From the NCBI GenBank assembly GCA_031082125.1, contig JAVHLM010000013.1, forward strand, positions 110,241-174,240: a DNA stretch of 64,000 nt, in the 5' to 3' direction. This document shows, in pieces, positions 10,030 to 18,120 of this stretch. Source of the DNA: Candidatus Eremiobacterota bacterium. GTDB lineage: Bacteria; Vulcanimicrobiota; CADAWZ01; Ess09-12. Numbering within the stretch: the stretch's first letter is position 1; each line of letters begins with the position of its first letter. The notes beneath the pieces are model-generated. The model was not told where the DNA came from. It did no database searches and was given only the letters and a program-made list of their open reading frames with translations. A program made the translations under genes and the position numbers.

Positions 10030-11148
10030 TCAATAAGGAGGGAGCAGTCTCCTGAATCCGTGGAGAAGCACGATAAGGGCAAAGAAGAGATTTCTTGGGA
10101 GAATCCCCCACAGAGGGAGAGAAAGGGGCCTGGCCTTTCCAGGGGCCTCGCAGGCATCGCCGAGTCTCTCCCCAAGTTTTCTCATCCATGCCGGTGAGCG
10201 GGGCCACTCGAGCAGATCCTCAATCCATGGTGAGGGAATTCCCTCGAGGCCCACGTGGGATCCGATGATGCCTCCGAGTATGGCTGCTGTGGTGTCCGTA
10301 TCTCCTCCGCAGCGGATAATCCCCGTGATCCCGCCCTTGAAATCCTGCTGGTGGCTTAGCCAGGCATGGATCACCACGGGCACCGTATGGCAGATATAGC
10401 CGCTCACCCCTTTGGGGGGGCATATCAGGGAGGCGAACTCTGCGGTGCTGATGCCTTTATCCACGCTTTCCAGCCCCTTCTCAATGAGGGGGAGGAGTTC
10501 CCCGCCCTCTTCAGTGATGACATTTTCCAGTGACGAGCGGTACGTGGCTGTTGATACAGGCTCTTTCCGCCCTGAAGCGAGAGAAGAAGCGCAGGCTACT
10601 GCCAGGGCTCCCATATGAGCCCTGGCGTCACGGTGGGTGATCCCGGTGGAGAGCTCGGTGAGCTTTCTCAGCCTCCGATAGTCATTCCCGCAGAATACGC
10701 CAATAATGGGGCTTCTCATCGCCGGGCCGTTCCCTGCCGAGCTGACGCCGCTCCTCTCGGGTGAGATCCCTGCAATCAGCCTGAGCCCCGACCTGAGGGT
10801 CGCGAAACCCACACCGGCAGGGAGAAGAAGGAGCCATACCTTGATGAGCCTCGCCAGTTCATGGATGAAAGCTTCCTCGCTTGCTCCCGCGGTGAGAAGG
10901 GCCTGGGCAGTCATCGAGGCATGCTCAGAATCGTCGGAGCACATCCCTTTCCCCAGCAGAAAGGAGTACCGTTCAAGGCTGGGGAAAAGGCGGATCTGTC
11001 TTTCCCTTGAGAGGCCCTCCATGGGGAGGCCCATGGCATCGCCTACTGCAGTGCCGATCAGGCAGCCCCTGAGTGCGTCAGTTTTTGCCGAGAGAGCTTC
11101 CTCTTCCACCTTGTTCTCCCCTCCAGAAGAAATATTCCATTTCTCCAC
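10030..11148 (-). CDS. ADP-ribosylglycohydrolase family protein
   Basis: The family (DraG/ARH) removes ADP-ribose from proteins or small molecules using two Mg ions. The start of the fold is visible as LRGCLIGTAVGDAMGLPMEG. The first metal site is CSDDSEH, where most members have TDD(T/S)x. A middle HRDARAHMGALA segment and the C-terminal metal motif GGDTDTTAAILGGIIGS follow. The length of about 372 residues is normal. The annotated start is a GTG at 11148 behind GAGGAGGGG. A second GTG at 11109 also follows a strong SD (GGAGGGGAG), so the true N-terminus may be 13 residues shorter. It appears monocistronic, and the substrate is unknown. Confidence 0.9.
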   Translation of the reverse strand: MEKWNISSGGENKVEEEALSAKTDALRGCLIGTAVGDAMGLPMEGLSRERQIRLFPSLERYSFLLGKGMCSDDSEHASMTAQALLTAGASEEAFIHELARLIKVWLLLLPAGVGFATLRSGLRLIAGISPERSGVSSAGNGPAMRSPIIGVFCGNDYRRLRKLTELSTGITHRDARAHMGALAVACASSLASGRKEPVSTATYRSSLENVITEEGGELLPLIEKGLESVDKGISTAEFASLICPPKGVSGYICHTVPVVIHAWLSHQQDFKGGITGIIRCGGDTDTTAAILGGIIGSHVGLEGIPSPWIEDLLEWPRSPAWMRKLGERLGDACEAPGKARPLSLPLWGILPRNLFFALIVLLHGFRRLLPPY

Positions 11149-11263
11149 AGGCCCCTCCTCTCCCGTCCCGCCTGCAGGACCCTGTCAAGTGACTTTGCCC
11201 CATGGGAGGATTTGCAGCAAAATATGAAGAAACCTATTTTTGAATTCCAAGTGAGGTCATGAA

Positions 11264-11749
11264 ATGAACGAAGAGGAATTAACAATAAAATTACATCACC
11301 GGAGGGCCACGACTTTTGTCAAGGAAAAGAAGCTGGCCGAGGCTATCCGTGAGCTCCAGGAAGTCATCAGGATCAATCCCAAGGATTTCACCTCTTATTT
11401 CATGATGGCCCAGATTTACTTTGCCTCCAAGAAATATGACGTGGCAGACAAGTTCTGCCAGCAGGCAATCATTGTGAACCCCCAGGATGTGCGTCCCTGG
11501 CTCATACTCGGGAACATCTACATCGCCCGCCAGGACTATGACACTGCCATTTCCCAGCTCCCCAAGGGCATCCAGACCGATCCAAAGAACTACCAGCTCA
11601 AATATCTCCTTGGTTACAGCTATGCCAAGAAGAAAGATTACCCCAAGGCGAAGCAGTATCTTGAAGAGGCGCTGACAATAGAGCCTGGAAACAAGCAGGC
11701 CCAGCAGGCACTTGAAGTGGTGCAGAAAGCCCTCGCGAATCCCCAGTAG
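11264..11749 (+). CDS. small TPR protein
   Basis: The product has 161 residues consisting almost wholly of three to four tetratricopeptide repeats. Repeat signatures such as AIRELQEVIRINPKDFTSYF, ADKFCQQAIIVNPQDVRPWL and AKQYLEEALTIEPGNKQA occur at about 34-residue spacing. There is no signal peptide or membrane segment. The ATG follows GAGGT by 9 bases. It stands alone between two minus-strand genes. A role as a protein-interaction adaptor is all the family supports. Confidence 0.85.
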   Translation: MNEEELTIKLHHRRATTFVKEKKLAEAIRELQEVIRINPKDFTSYFMMAQIYFASKKYDVADKFCQQAIIVNPQDVRPWLILGNIYIARQDYDTAISQLPKGIQTDPKNYQLKYLLGYSYAKKKDYPKAKQYLEEALTIEPGNKQAQQALEVVQKALANPQ

Positions 11750-11783
11750 GACCTTCCTTCACCCTGCGGCTTTTTCCATTATG

Positions 11784-12827
11784 CTATGACGGATCGATGT
11801 CGAGAAACCTCATCTCTTCCTTGAGATGCTTATTGTTTTTCGCCCCTGCCTTGTGGTGGAGCAGCACCCTGTCCATTATGAAGCGCTTTATGGCTTCATC
11901 GGTGGCCGGAAGGTATTCCGGGGGGATGTTCTTCAGGGGCACTTCTGCCCTTGAAGCAAAGCGGTGGCCTCCTGCCCTGCCGAATTTCTGAAAGGCCCTT
12001 GTGGCGATTTTTCCCACATCCTTGCGCTCCTTCCACGATCTCATCGTGATGATGACACATTTCTGGTGCAGCTGGGAGACGATGCTCCAGTAAGTGCCCC
12101 GCACCCTGAGCAGAAAGTCGGCGATGACGGCGGAGAACTCACTCCTCTCAATGATGCCCAGGTGAACATATGCCATGGTGTGGGAGAAGGTCACCTCCTG
12201 GAGGGCCTTGATAAAATATTTCAGCTGCTTGCGGAGTATTTCGGACCCTTCGATTATCCTGAGGGTCTCGACCTTTATCCTGGGGAGGAGATGGCTGAGG
12301 ACATTGAGATCTTTATCGTTGCTGATCCTTCTGAACATGTCCGTGTCCGTCTTTATGGCATAATAGAGGGCTGTGGCAAGCCGGGGCGTTATGGGTATCC
12401 CGGCTTCTATAAGATATTCCGTGAGGATGGTGGCCGTTGCCCCGTAGGAGGGCCTTATGTCCCTGAATGGAATGGATGGGTCGTGTTCATCGGGGTGGTG
12501 GTCGATAACGGCCGTTATCTTGAGGCTGCCTGTGGCGGGATTATGGGAAGGCTGCCCGTCAAGCATCACAAGCTTTGAGTACCAGGTCAGGTCAGTCTGG
12601 CGCAGGTACAGGTGCCTGAGCCTCAGAAGCCTCAGCATGGTCTGGTTGTCGGGACGGCGGGTCTCGCCGATGTGAATGGTGTCAATATGGGCTGTCCTTG
12701 GCTTCAGAATGGCCTGAAGCGCCATAGCGCTCGCTATGGCGTCGGGATCGGGCACTATCAGGATGGCCACTCTGTCCCTTTTTTTGAAAAGCCTGAAAAG
12801 ATGCTGCAGTTTTTCCTTCGTGGGCAT
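11784..12827 (-). CDS. DHH/DHHA1 family phosphoesterase
   Basis: The product resembles the NrnA/RecJ-like phosphoesterases that hydrolyse nanoRNA, pAp or cyclic-dinucleotide products with Mn. Visible motifs are PDPDAIASA at 26-34 (motif I), the DHH signature at 109-111 (VIDHHP), a GATATILTEYL helix, and the C-terminal DHHA1 element GGHRFASRAEVPL. The length of 347 residues is normal. The ATG at 12827 follows GGAGG closely. The upstream flavin-reductase-like gene ends 12 bases before it, so the two are probably cotranscribed. The exact substrate within the superfamily cannot be assigned. Confidence 0.88.
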   Translation of the reverse strand: MPTKEKLQHLFRLFKKRDRVAILIVPDPDAIASAMALQAILKPRTAHIDTIHIGETRRPDNQTMLRLLRLRHLYLRQTDLTWYSKLVMLDGQPSHNPATGSLKITAVIDHHPDEHDPSIPFRDIRPSYGATATILTEYLIEAGIPITPRLATALYYAIKTDTDMFRRISNDKDLNVLSHLLPRIKVETLRIIEGSEILRKQLKYFIKALQEVTFSHTMAYVHLGIIERSEFSAVIADFLLRVRGTYWSIVSQLHQKCVIITMRSWKERKDVGKIATRAFQKFGRAGGHRFASRAEVPLKNIPPEYLPATDEAIKRFIMDRVLLHHKAGAKNNKHLKEEMRFLDIDPS

Positions 12828-12839
12828 TGTCCTCCGCGA

Positions 12840-13391
12840 TCAGGCCTTCACTGTTTTCCCGTCAAGAACAAAATGGCTCCCGCCAAGGTGGTGAATCGTT
12901 CGGTATTCTTCCCTGTCGAGCTTCCATATCTCCTCGAAGGCCTCCTTTTCCACGGAAACAGCCTTGACATGGGCAAGGAAAAGGTTATAGGTCTCTATCA
13001 GGGAAGGGTCGTTTATTATTTCGCATTCAAGGTGGCCGATGCACTCCCTGATAAGGGGAGCTTTCACCGCTGATGCCTTTTCGGCCGTGAGGCCGTACTT
13101 CTCGAATTTGTCAAGATCGGCTCCTGTCACGGAGCCGCAGGCGTTCACGACGGTGAGAAGGCCCGCCGGGGGAATGTTCACGGTAAATTCCCTGTGTTTC
13201 CGTATCCATTCAAAGGAATAATTCCCCTTCCCAATGACGGCACCTATTATTGGCGGATCGTGCCTGACGGGCATAATCCAGGCTATCGGCAGGCAGTTTA
13301 CCCGGTTTTTTTCCGTCTGGCAGGCTACGAGGACCAGGGGGCCGTGGTTGATGAGCCTGTTCGCATTTCTCAAGGGGATCTTCACTTTCAT
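12840..13391 (-). CDS. flavin reductase family (FMN-binding split barrel) protein
   Basis: The 183-residue protein matches the flavin reductase-like family, which binds FMN in a split beta-barrel. Characteristic segments are LVLVACQTEKNRVNCLPIAW near residue 22, DPPIIGAVI, the SFEWIRKHREFTVNIP block, and VNACGSVTGADLDKF. I chose the ATG at 13391 because GGAGGTG lies about 6 bases upstream; an upstream in-frame ATG at 13424 lacks such a signal. It is the first gene of a two-gene unit with the DHH phosphoesterase. The electron donor and partner are unknown. Confidence 0.87.
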   Translation of the reverse strand: MKVKIPLRNANRLINHGPLVLVACQTEKNRVNCLPIAWIMPVRHDPPIIGAVIGKGNYSFEWIRKHREFTVNIPPAGLLTVVNACGSVTGADLDKFEKYGLTAEKASAVKAPLIRECIGHLECEIINDPSLIETYNLFLAHVKAVSVEKEAFEEIWKLDREEYRTIHHLGGSHFVLDGKTVKA

Positions 13392-13529
13392 GGCAGCACC
13401 TCCCTTTTCGGTGAAAGGACTCACATCACTTTCTCTATGGAATGGAAATCTCCTTCAGTCCAGGTTCTGATGCTTCCGGGCCGCCTGGAGCCCATGGCAT
13501 AAAGAGCCTGGAAGGAGGTCCCGGGGCTC

Positions 13530-13574
13530 ATGGCATATATTATTCTTTCAGGACGGCAGCTTCAGCATGAATAA
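13530..13574 (+). CDS. possible 14-codon leader ORF coupled to the transglutaminase gene
   Basis: A near-perfect SD (AAGGAGGT at 13512-13519) is followed 10 bases later by an ATG that opens the 14-codon frame MAYIILSGRQLQHE. It terminates at 13574, overlapping the ATG of the next gene (13567) by 8 bases. The downstream ATG has no SD of its own. The arrangement is what translational coupling requires, and the best ribosome site in this intergenic region would otherwise have no purpose. The peptide is not recognised, and selection on it cannot be judged from a single sequence. Confidence 0.45.
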   Translation: MAYIILSGRQLQHE

Positions 13575-15405
13575 ATTCCACAGGACAGCAGAGAAGGGGC
13601 AGGCATCGCTCATCATTATTGAGCTCATGCTCTTGATGATCATATTCGCATGCATTCCGCCCGGTGAAGCAGGCCTGCAGCGCCGGCCTCCCGAGGCAGG
13701 CGAGACATTTCGCTCCCATCTCACCTTGATGGTGACGATTCAGAACATGAGCAGCAGCGAAAAAGTGAAGGGGCACCTTCTGCTGCCTCTTCCTTCCAGC
13801 TATGCTCCCTTCCAGCAGGTGGAGCACCTGGAGTCCAGGCCCTGCCCCTGCTTTGTGACGGCTCTCGAAGATAACAGGCCTGCCGGAGTGTATGAGGTCC
13901 GGCTTGATCCCGGCGCCGAAGAGAAGATTCTGCTTTCTTTTGATGCCGCTGCGGCGAGTGTGAGGATTCCTCTCTCTGAAGCTTCTTCCCGCAGAGACAG
14001 CCGGCCGCCGGAGGCACTGTATCTCAGGCCTGACGGCGAAGTGCGGCCTGACATCCAGGCGATCAGAGCCCTTGCCCTGTCGGCAGTTGAAGGGGAAAGG
14101 AACCCTTATTACCGGATGGTGAAAATCTATGATTACATGAGAAAGAATTTCACTTTCAGGGAAGGGAACATGCGGCGTTCCCTTGAGGAGATCCTGAAGG
14201 ACCGCACGGTCCAGTGTAGTGACGCCATCATCCTTTTCGTATCGCTGTGCAGGGCTGCGGAAATTCCCGCCCGCATCGTGGGAGGGCTTTATATCTCCCA
14301 CGAGAAAGTTTATTTCCCCCAGACCCATTCGTGGGCTGAAGTCTATCTCCAGGGCCCGGGGTGGGTTCCTGTCGATCCTACCCTCGGGAGGTTTGACAAC
14401 CGCTCAAGGCTCCTCTCCCTCGGGGGGAGGAACTGCTTTTACCTGCAGCTCTTCAGCAACCAGGCTGATCTTGGAGTATTCACGGCCGAAGGCGGCCAGG
14501 GGGCCATTCCCCGCATGAGGGTCCAGATGGCCCTCTCTTCAGCTTATCTTGAGCACAGGAAAAAAGGAAGATCGATCGGCCTTGTTCCCGCGACGAGTGG
14601 CAGAGCCTCTCCTGCAAGATTCAGGGAGGAATGCTGCCCTGCCGCAATGAAGGCCTATGAGAGAGGGCTGACGCTTTACCGGCAGGGGAAGCGCAATGAT
14701 GCATACCCGGAGCTCCAGGCGGCAGCCAATGATTCGCCGAGGTTTATCAGGGCGCACCGCCAGCTTATCACCTGTGCTTTCGAGCTCTCAAGGGGCCGAT
14801 CCCTGTCAAGGCACTATGAGGCCATGGCATCGGCCGATCCTTCCAGCGTCTATGCCAGATACTACCAGGGCCTCTGCGCACTCCACATGGAGCACTATGG
14901 CAGGGCTGAAGATCTTCTCCTCGGGTGCGAAAAGGATGGCCTTGTCTCATCGGACATTTACCACAGCATCGCTTATCTCTACCTTTCCACAGGACAGCTT
15001 GAAAGAGGCGAGTCCTATGCCTCCCGGGCCCTCGGGGCCGAGGGGGACCATTTCCCTGTGCTCGTGAATCTTCTCAGCATGCTCCAGGATGCCGAGGAAT
15101 GGGAGAAAGTAGTGTACTGGTCCAAAAAAGGGCTTGTGGAATACCCCGGAAACTTTCTGCTGATGGGCCAGGCCGGTTATGGCCTCATTATGCAGGGGAA
15201 GCCCTCTGAAGCTCTTTATTTCCTTGAGGGAGCGGCACAGAAAGAGCCCTCCATGGGATGGTTCCATGCTCTGATAGGATGGGCTTACAGGGATCTTGGC
15301 GACAGGGAGAGAGCCCGGGAGTGCCTGGAGAAAGGGCTGGCTCTCAGGAAAGGAATAGCTGACGACCGGTTTTACCGGAATATGCTCGAGGAGCTCAGGA
15401 AATGA
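13567..15405 (+). CDS. exported transglutaminase-like / TPR protein
   Basis: The product has 612 residues. The N-terminus has a hydrophobic stretch at about 12-30 (SLIIIELMLLMIIFACIPP), acting as signal peptide or anchor. A transglutaminase-core domain lies at about 180-285, with Cys217 (VQCSDAIILF), His254 (THSWAEVYL) and Asp270 (VPVDPTLG) forming the expected Cys-His-Asp triad. The C-terminal half (about 355-600) contains TPRs. Such domains act as proteases, amidases or crosslinkers. The gene leads an operon with overlapping radical SAM and peptidase genes: its stop overlaps the next ATG by 4 bases. The start codon lacks an SD and may depend on the preceding mini-ORF. Confidence 0.87.
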   Translation: MNKFHRTAEKGQASLIIIELMLLMIIFACIPPGEAGLQRRPPEAGETFRSHLTLMVTIQNMSSSEKVKGHLLLPLPSSYAPFQQVEHLESRPCPCFVTALEDNRPAGVYEVRLDPGAEEKILLSFDAAAASVRIPLSEASSRRDSRPPEALYLRPDGEVRPDIQAIRALALSAVEGERNPYYRMVKIYDYMRKNFTFREGNMRRSLEEILKDRTVQCSDAIILFVSLCRAAEIPARIVGGLYISHEKVYFPQTHSWAEVYLQGPGWVPVDPTLGRFDNRSRLLSLGGRNCFYLQLFSNQADLGVFTAEGGQGAIPRMRVQMALSSAYLEHRKKGRSIGLVPATSGRASPARFREECCPAAMKAYERGLTLYRQGKRNDAYPELQAAANDSPRFIRAHRQLITCAFELSRGRSLSRHYEAMASADPSSVYARYYQGLCALHMEHYGRAEDLLLGCEKDGLVSSDIYHSIAYLYLSTGQLERGESYASRALGAEGDHFPVLVNLLSMLQDAEEWEKVVYWSKKGLVEYPGNFLLMGQAGYGLIMQGKPSEALYFLEGAAQKEPSMGWFHALIGWAYRDLGDRERARECLEKGLALRKGIADDRFYRNMLEELRK

Positions 15406-16898
15406 CAGAGATTCTTGTCAAGGCGGGAAGAAGGGAGAAGTCCGCCCTTTACGGCAATATCGGGGCTGAGGCACCTCCTCCTCAGCTTTCACGGCACGCC
15501 ATTGAACAGAGTGCCCTCCATCTGGTGCTCTCGCCCTTCGTGCATTTCTGGAAAAAAAGGGAGAGGGCTTTTGCATTTCATTCGCTGCTGCTGAAAAGAA
15601 TCTATGGAGACCCTGCCCTGTATGTGCTCCTCCAGTTTCTCTCCAGGGAGCCCACCACAAGGAGCCTTGAGCACCTGGAGCCCCATGCGCGGAATGCCCT
15701 GGCCAGGTATATTCCCGCCTTGGTGGAGAGCTCTTTTCTCGTCACTGCCTCCCCTGATCCGCTCAGGATTCTGGATGCTTACAGGAGCCATCCTTCAGTT
15801 TCCAGGCCTGATTTCCAGGTGATGTACCTCCTCCTCACCCATCTCTGCAACCTTAAGTGCCATTACTGCTTTTTCGTGCCCACGCCCTCGAGGGCCTACG
15901 CTCACCCCTCCATGGACAGGGATACAGCAAGGCTCAGCGTGGAGCTTTTCGACAGGGTCCTGGGAAGGAGCCCCGTGAGCCCTGTGGTGATTCTTTACGG
16001 CGGCGAGCCTCTTTTGAACTGGGACACCCTGGCTTATGCGGTGAAGCTCATCAGATCAATGGAAAGGAGGGGCGCTTTCGGCGGCCGCGAGGTCACGATA
16101 GAGCTTTTTACCAATGCAACCCTCGTTACTAACGCAATGGCAGGCTTTTTTAAGAAGCATGGAGTTCTTCCCCTTGTGTCCCTTGATGGCTTCAAGCATC
16201 ATCACGACAAGATGAGGTTAGAGTCCTCGGGGAAAGGCTCCTATGAGAGGGCTCTTCGCGGCTTCAGCATGATGCGCCGCCAGGGCATAGAGCCTGCAGT
16301 GGGCTGTACCCTCGGCCCTCACAATATCGATGACCTGGAGGAAATCGCCTGCTTTTTCAAGGAAACCCTCGGTGTCGGCGACATCAGGATTTTCGCCGTG
16401 AGGGGCCTGCCCGGAGACAACCCCTATGAGCTTCCCCCCCCGGTGATGACAGGAAGGCTCATCTCGCTCTGGAAGTCACCATGGGGACCGCATCTGGAAG
16501 AGATTCTTCCCTCCGGTATCCTCTCATCTCTTGCAGGGGAGAGGTGCACCTTTCACTCCTGCGACACGGCGGTGCAGCTTTCGGTAATGCCCGACGGGAG
16601 CGCGGGTCCCTGCATCAACCTTGCGGAAGAGTTCCAGTGCCTCTGGGGAAACGTGAGGGACGCCGGCATCGCCGAAGCCATGCTGAAGGGCGGGATGAGC
16701 ACGCGGTGGAGGAAGCGCTCGCCCCTCAATGATGATAAGTGCCTCCCATGCATAGGGCTCGCCCTCTGCGGCGGGGGATGCGCCCACGATGCCTGGTCCA
16801 AGACAGGATCCCCCGATGAGAAGGATGAGCGGCAGTGCCGCACGATCCCTCCTCTTGTGAGATGGGCTGTCGAGGTCTCGGGAGGCAGCGGTGAGTGA
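15402..16898 (+). CDS. radical SAM/SPASM peptide-maturase-like enzyme
   Basis: The 498-residue enzyme has the radical SAM cluster motif CNLKCHYC (Cys149, 153, 156) and YGGEPLLN for SAM binding. A C-terminal SPASM-type region carries cysteines in RCTFHSCD, GPCINLAEEFQC, KCLPCIGLALCGGGC and RQC, which would bind auxiliary Fe-S clusters. The N-terminal 130 residues look like the peptide-binding extension common to RiPP and protein maturases of this class. It overlaps the genes on both sides (4 and 8 bases). The family suggests post-translational modification of a peptide or protein. No precursor peptide is evident nearby. Confidence 0.9.
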   Translation: MTEILVKAGRREKSALYGNIGAEAPPPQLSRHAIEQSALHLVLSPFVHFWKKRERAFAFHSLLLKRIYGDPALYVLLQFLSREPTTRSLEHLEPHARNALARYIPALVESSFLVTASPDPLRILDAYRSHPSVSRPDFQVMYLLLTHLCNLKCHYCFFVPTPSRAYAHPSMDRDTARLSVELFDRVLGRSPVSPVVILYGGEPLLNWDTLAYAVKLIRSMERRGAFGGREVTIELFTNATLVTNAMAGFFKKHGVLPLVSLDGFKHHHDKMRLESSGKGSYERALRGFSMMRRQGIEPAVGCTLGPHNIDDLEEIACFFKETLGVGDIRIFAVRGLPGDNPYELPPPVMTGRLISLWKSPWGPHLEEILPSGILSSLAGERCTFHSCDTAVQLSVMPDGSAGPCINLAEEFQCLWGNVRDAGIAEAMLKGGMSTRWRKRSPLNDDKCLPCIGLALCGGGCAHDAWSKTGSPDEKDERQCRTIPPLVRWAVEVSGGSGE

Positions 16899-18111
16899 GG
16901 CAGGGAATCCCACGGGAATCTTGACGCTCTCACCCTGTGTCTTTCGCCGCTTCGGCGGCGGGATGACTATCCTGTACCACTCTCTCTCGCTGAAAGTCAT
17001 GGTCGGCGGAGAGCTTCTTCGCCAGCTCTGCTCTCTCCTCTCCCGGTCCGGCGGGCATCCCGTCAGAATGCTCCCCGGTGAGCTCAGGGAAGGAGGGGGC
17101 CTCGCCGCTTTGCTGAACGACGGATTTCTCACCGTGGCCGGCGGAGATCCTCTTGAGCCTCTCAGAGCTCTTGAAGGGGCCCTTCACCCCGCCGTGAGGA
17201 GCCTCCGAATTCTTTCCCCCGGGCCTGCTGACCTCTCTGAGAGCCTTGAGCTTTTTGCCTCACTTGCTCCACGCTCTCTGAAAGGCCGCAGAATAATCAT
17301 TGATTTCGGGGGAGGCCCCCCAGAGTGGCCTCTCATTGAAGGAATAGCGGCGCTTGTAAAAAATGAGTTTCATGGAGCGCTTGGCGACGTAGCCCTGGAA
17401 ATACGTGCAGCTTTTAAAGGCATCGATAAGGAAAAGGGACGGCTCCTCACAGCCAATGATATGAATATCCGCCATCTCTGGCAGGGCGCCGGGGAAGAGC
17501 ACCTCTCCAGGAGCCTTAAGGCCTTCGCCTCCATGGGCCTGCGCCCCCATGTGGCGCTTCCCGTGGATTTCACCAATGTGACGCGGCTTTCCGAATTGTG
17601 CCGGTTTCTCTCCCATGACCTTGAGTGCCGCGATATCTGGCTCCTGCCCTCGTTTCTCCAGCGCGGCGGCCCCGTGCCGGCCAGATTCGCCGCGGGAAAG
17701 ATGATAGAAGCCTTCTGCCTTCTGAGGAGGTCCGGTGCGAGAGAACACACCATTCTTGAAAAAATTGATGCCTTCGTGAACGAGGTGCCGCTCTTTCACA
17801 GCGGTGAATGCGGTCATGAGCAGCTCATCCTTGCTCCCGGCAGAAATAAAGTTATGAACAGCCCATCAGAGAAACATTCTTCACCGGGAGAATGCCTGAG
17901 GTGCCCTGCTGCCGGTCTCTGTGGAATGAGCTGCCGGTGCCTGAGCGGTGCCACCTCGATGGAATGCACCGGGGCATACTATCTCTTCAATATGACAGTG
18001 CTGGAATGGATGCTTGATGAGCTGGCCATGAATATGAATCCCATCGCCGGGACATTTCCTGTCTGGCCTGCAGCGAAGGCGGCGAAAAGCCGCCGCCAGT
18101 ATCACTCTTGA
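16891..18111 (+). CDS. radical-SAM-like partner lacking the CxxxCxxC motif
   Basis: The product has 406 residues and starts at GTG 16891, with GGAGG 5 bases upstream inside the preceding gene. The N-terminus (CVFRRFGGGMTILYHSLSLK) resembles the N-terminal domain of maturase-type radical SAM proteins. The middle alternates predicted strands and helices compatible with a partial TIM barrel (RIIIDFGGG, DVALEIRAAF, RPHVALPVDF, DIWLLPSF), yet no CxxxCxxC is present. A C-terminal cysteine group (GECLRCPAAGLCGMSCRC and SMEC) looks like a SPASM cluster site. I infer a catalytically inactive maturase homologue that may bind substrate for, or pair with, the enzyme upstream. This assignment rests on context and motif layout only. 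Confidence 0.6.
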   Translation: MSEAGNPTGILTLSPCVFRRFGGGMTILYHSLSLKVMVGGELLRQLCSLLSRSGGHPVRMLPGELREGGGLAALLNDGFLTVAGGDPLEPLRALEGALHPAVRSLRILSPGPADLSESLELFASLAPRSLKGRRIIIDFGGGPPEWPLIEGIAALVKNEFHGALGDVALEIRAAFKGIDKEKGRLLTANDMNIRHLWQGAGEEHLSRSLKAFASMGLRPHVALPVDFTNVTRLSELCRFLSHDLECRDIWLLPSFLQRGGPVPARFAAGKMIEAFCLLRRSGAREHTILEKIDAFVNEVPLFHSGECGHEQLILAPGRNKVMNSPSEKHSSPGECLRCPAAGLCGMSCRCLSGATSMECTGAYYLFNMTVLEWMLDELAMNMNPIAGTFPVWPAAKAAKSRRQYHS

Positions 18112-18120
18112 AAGCAGGGC

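Noticed and set aside
11750..11783. Terminator after the small TPR gene
   Set aside because: The T-rich stretch after CCCTGCGGC lacks a stable stem.
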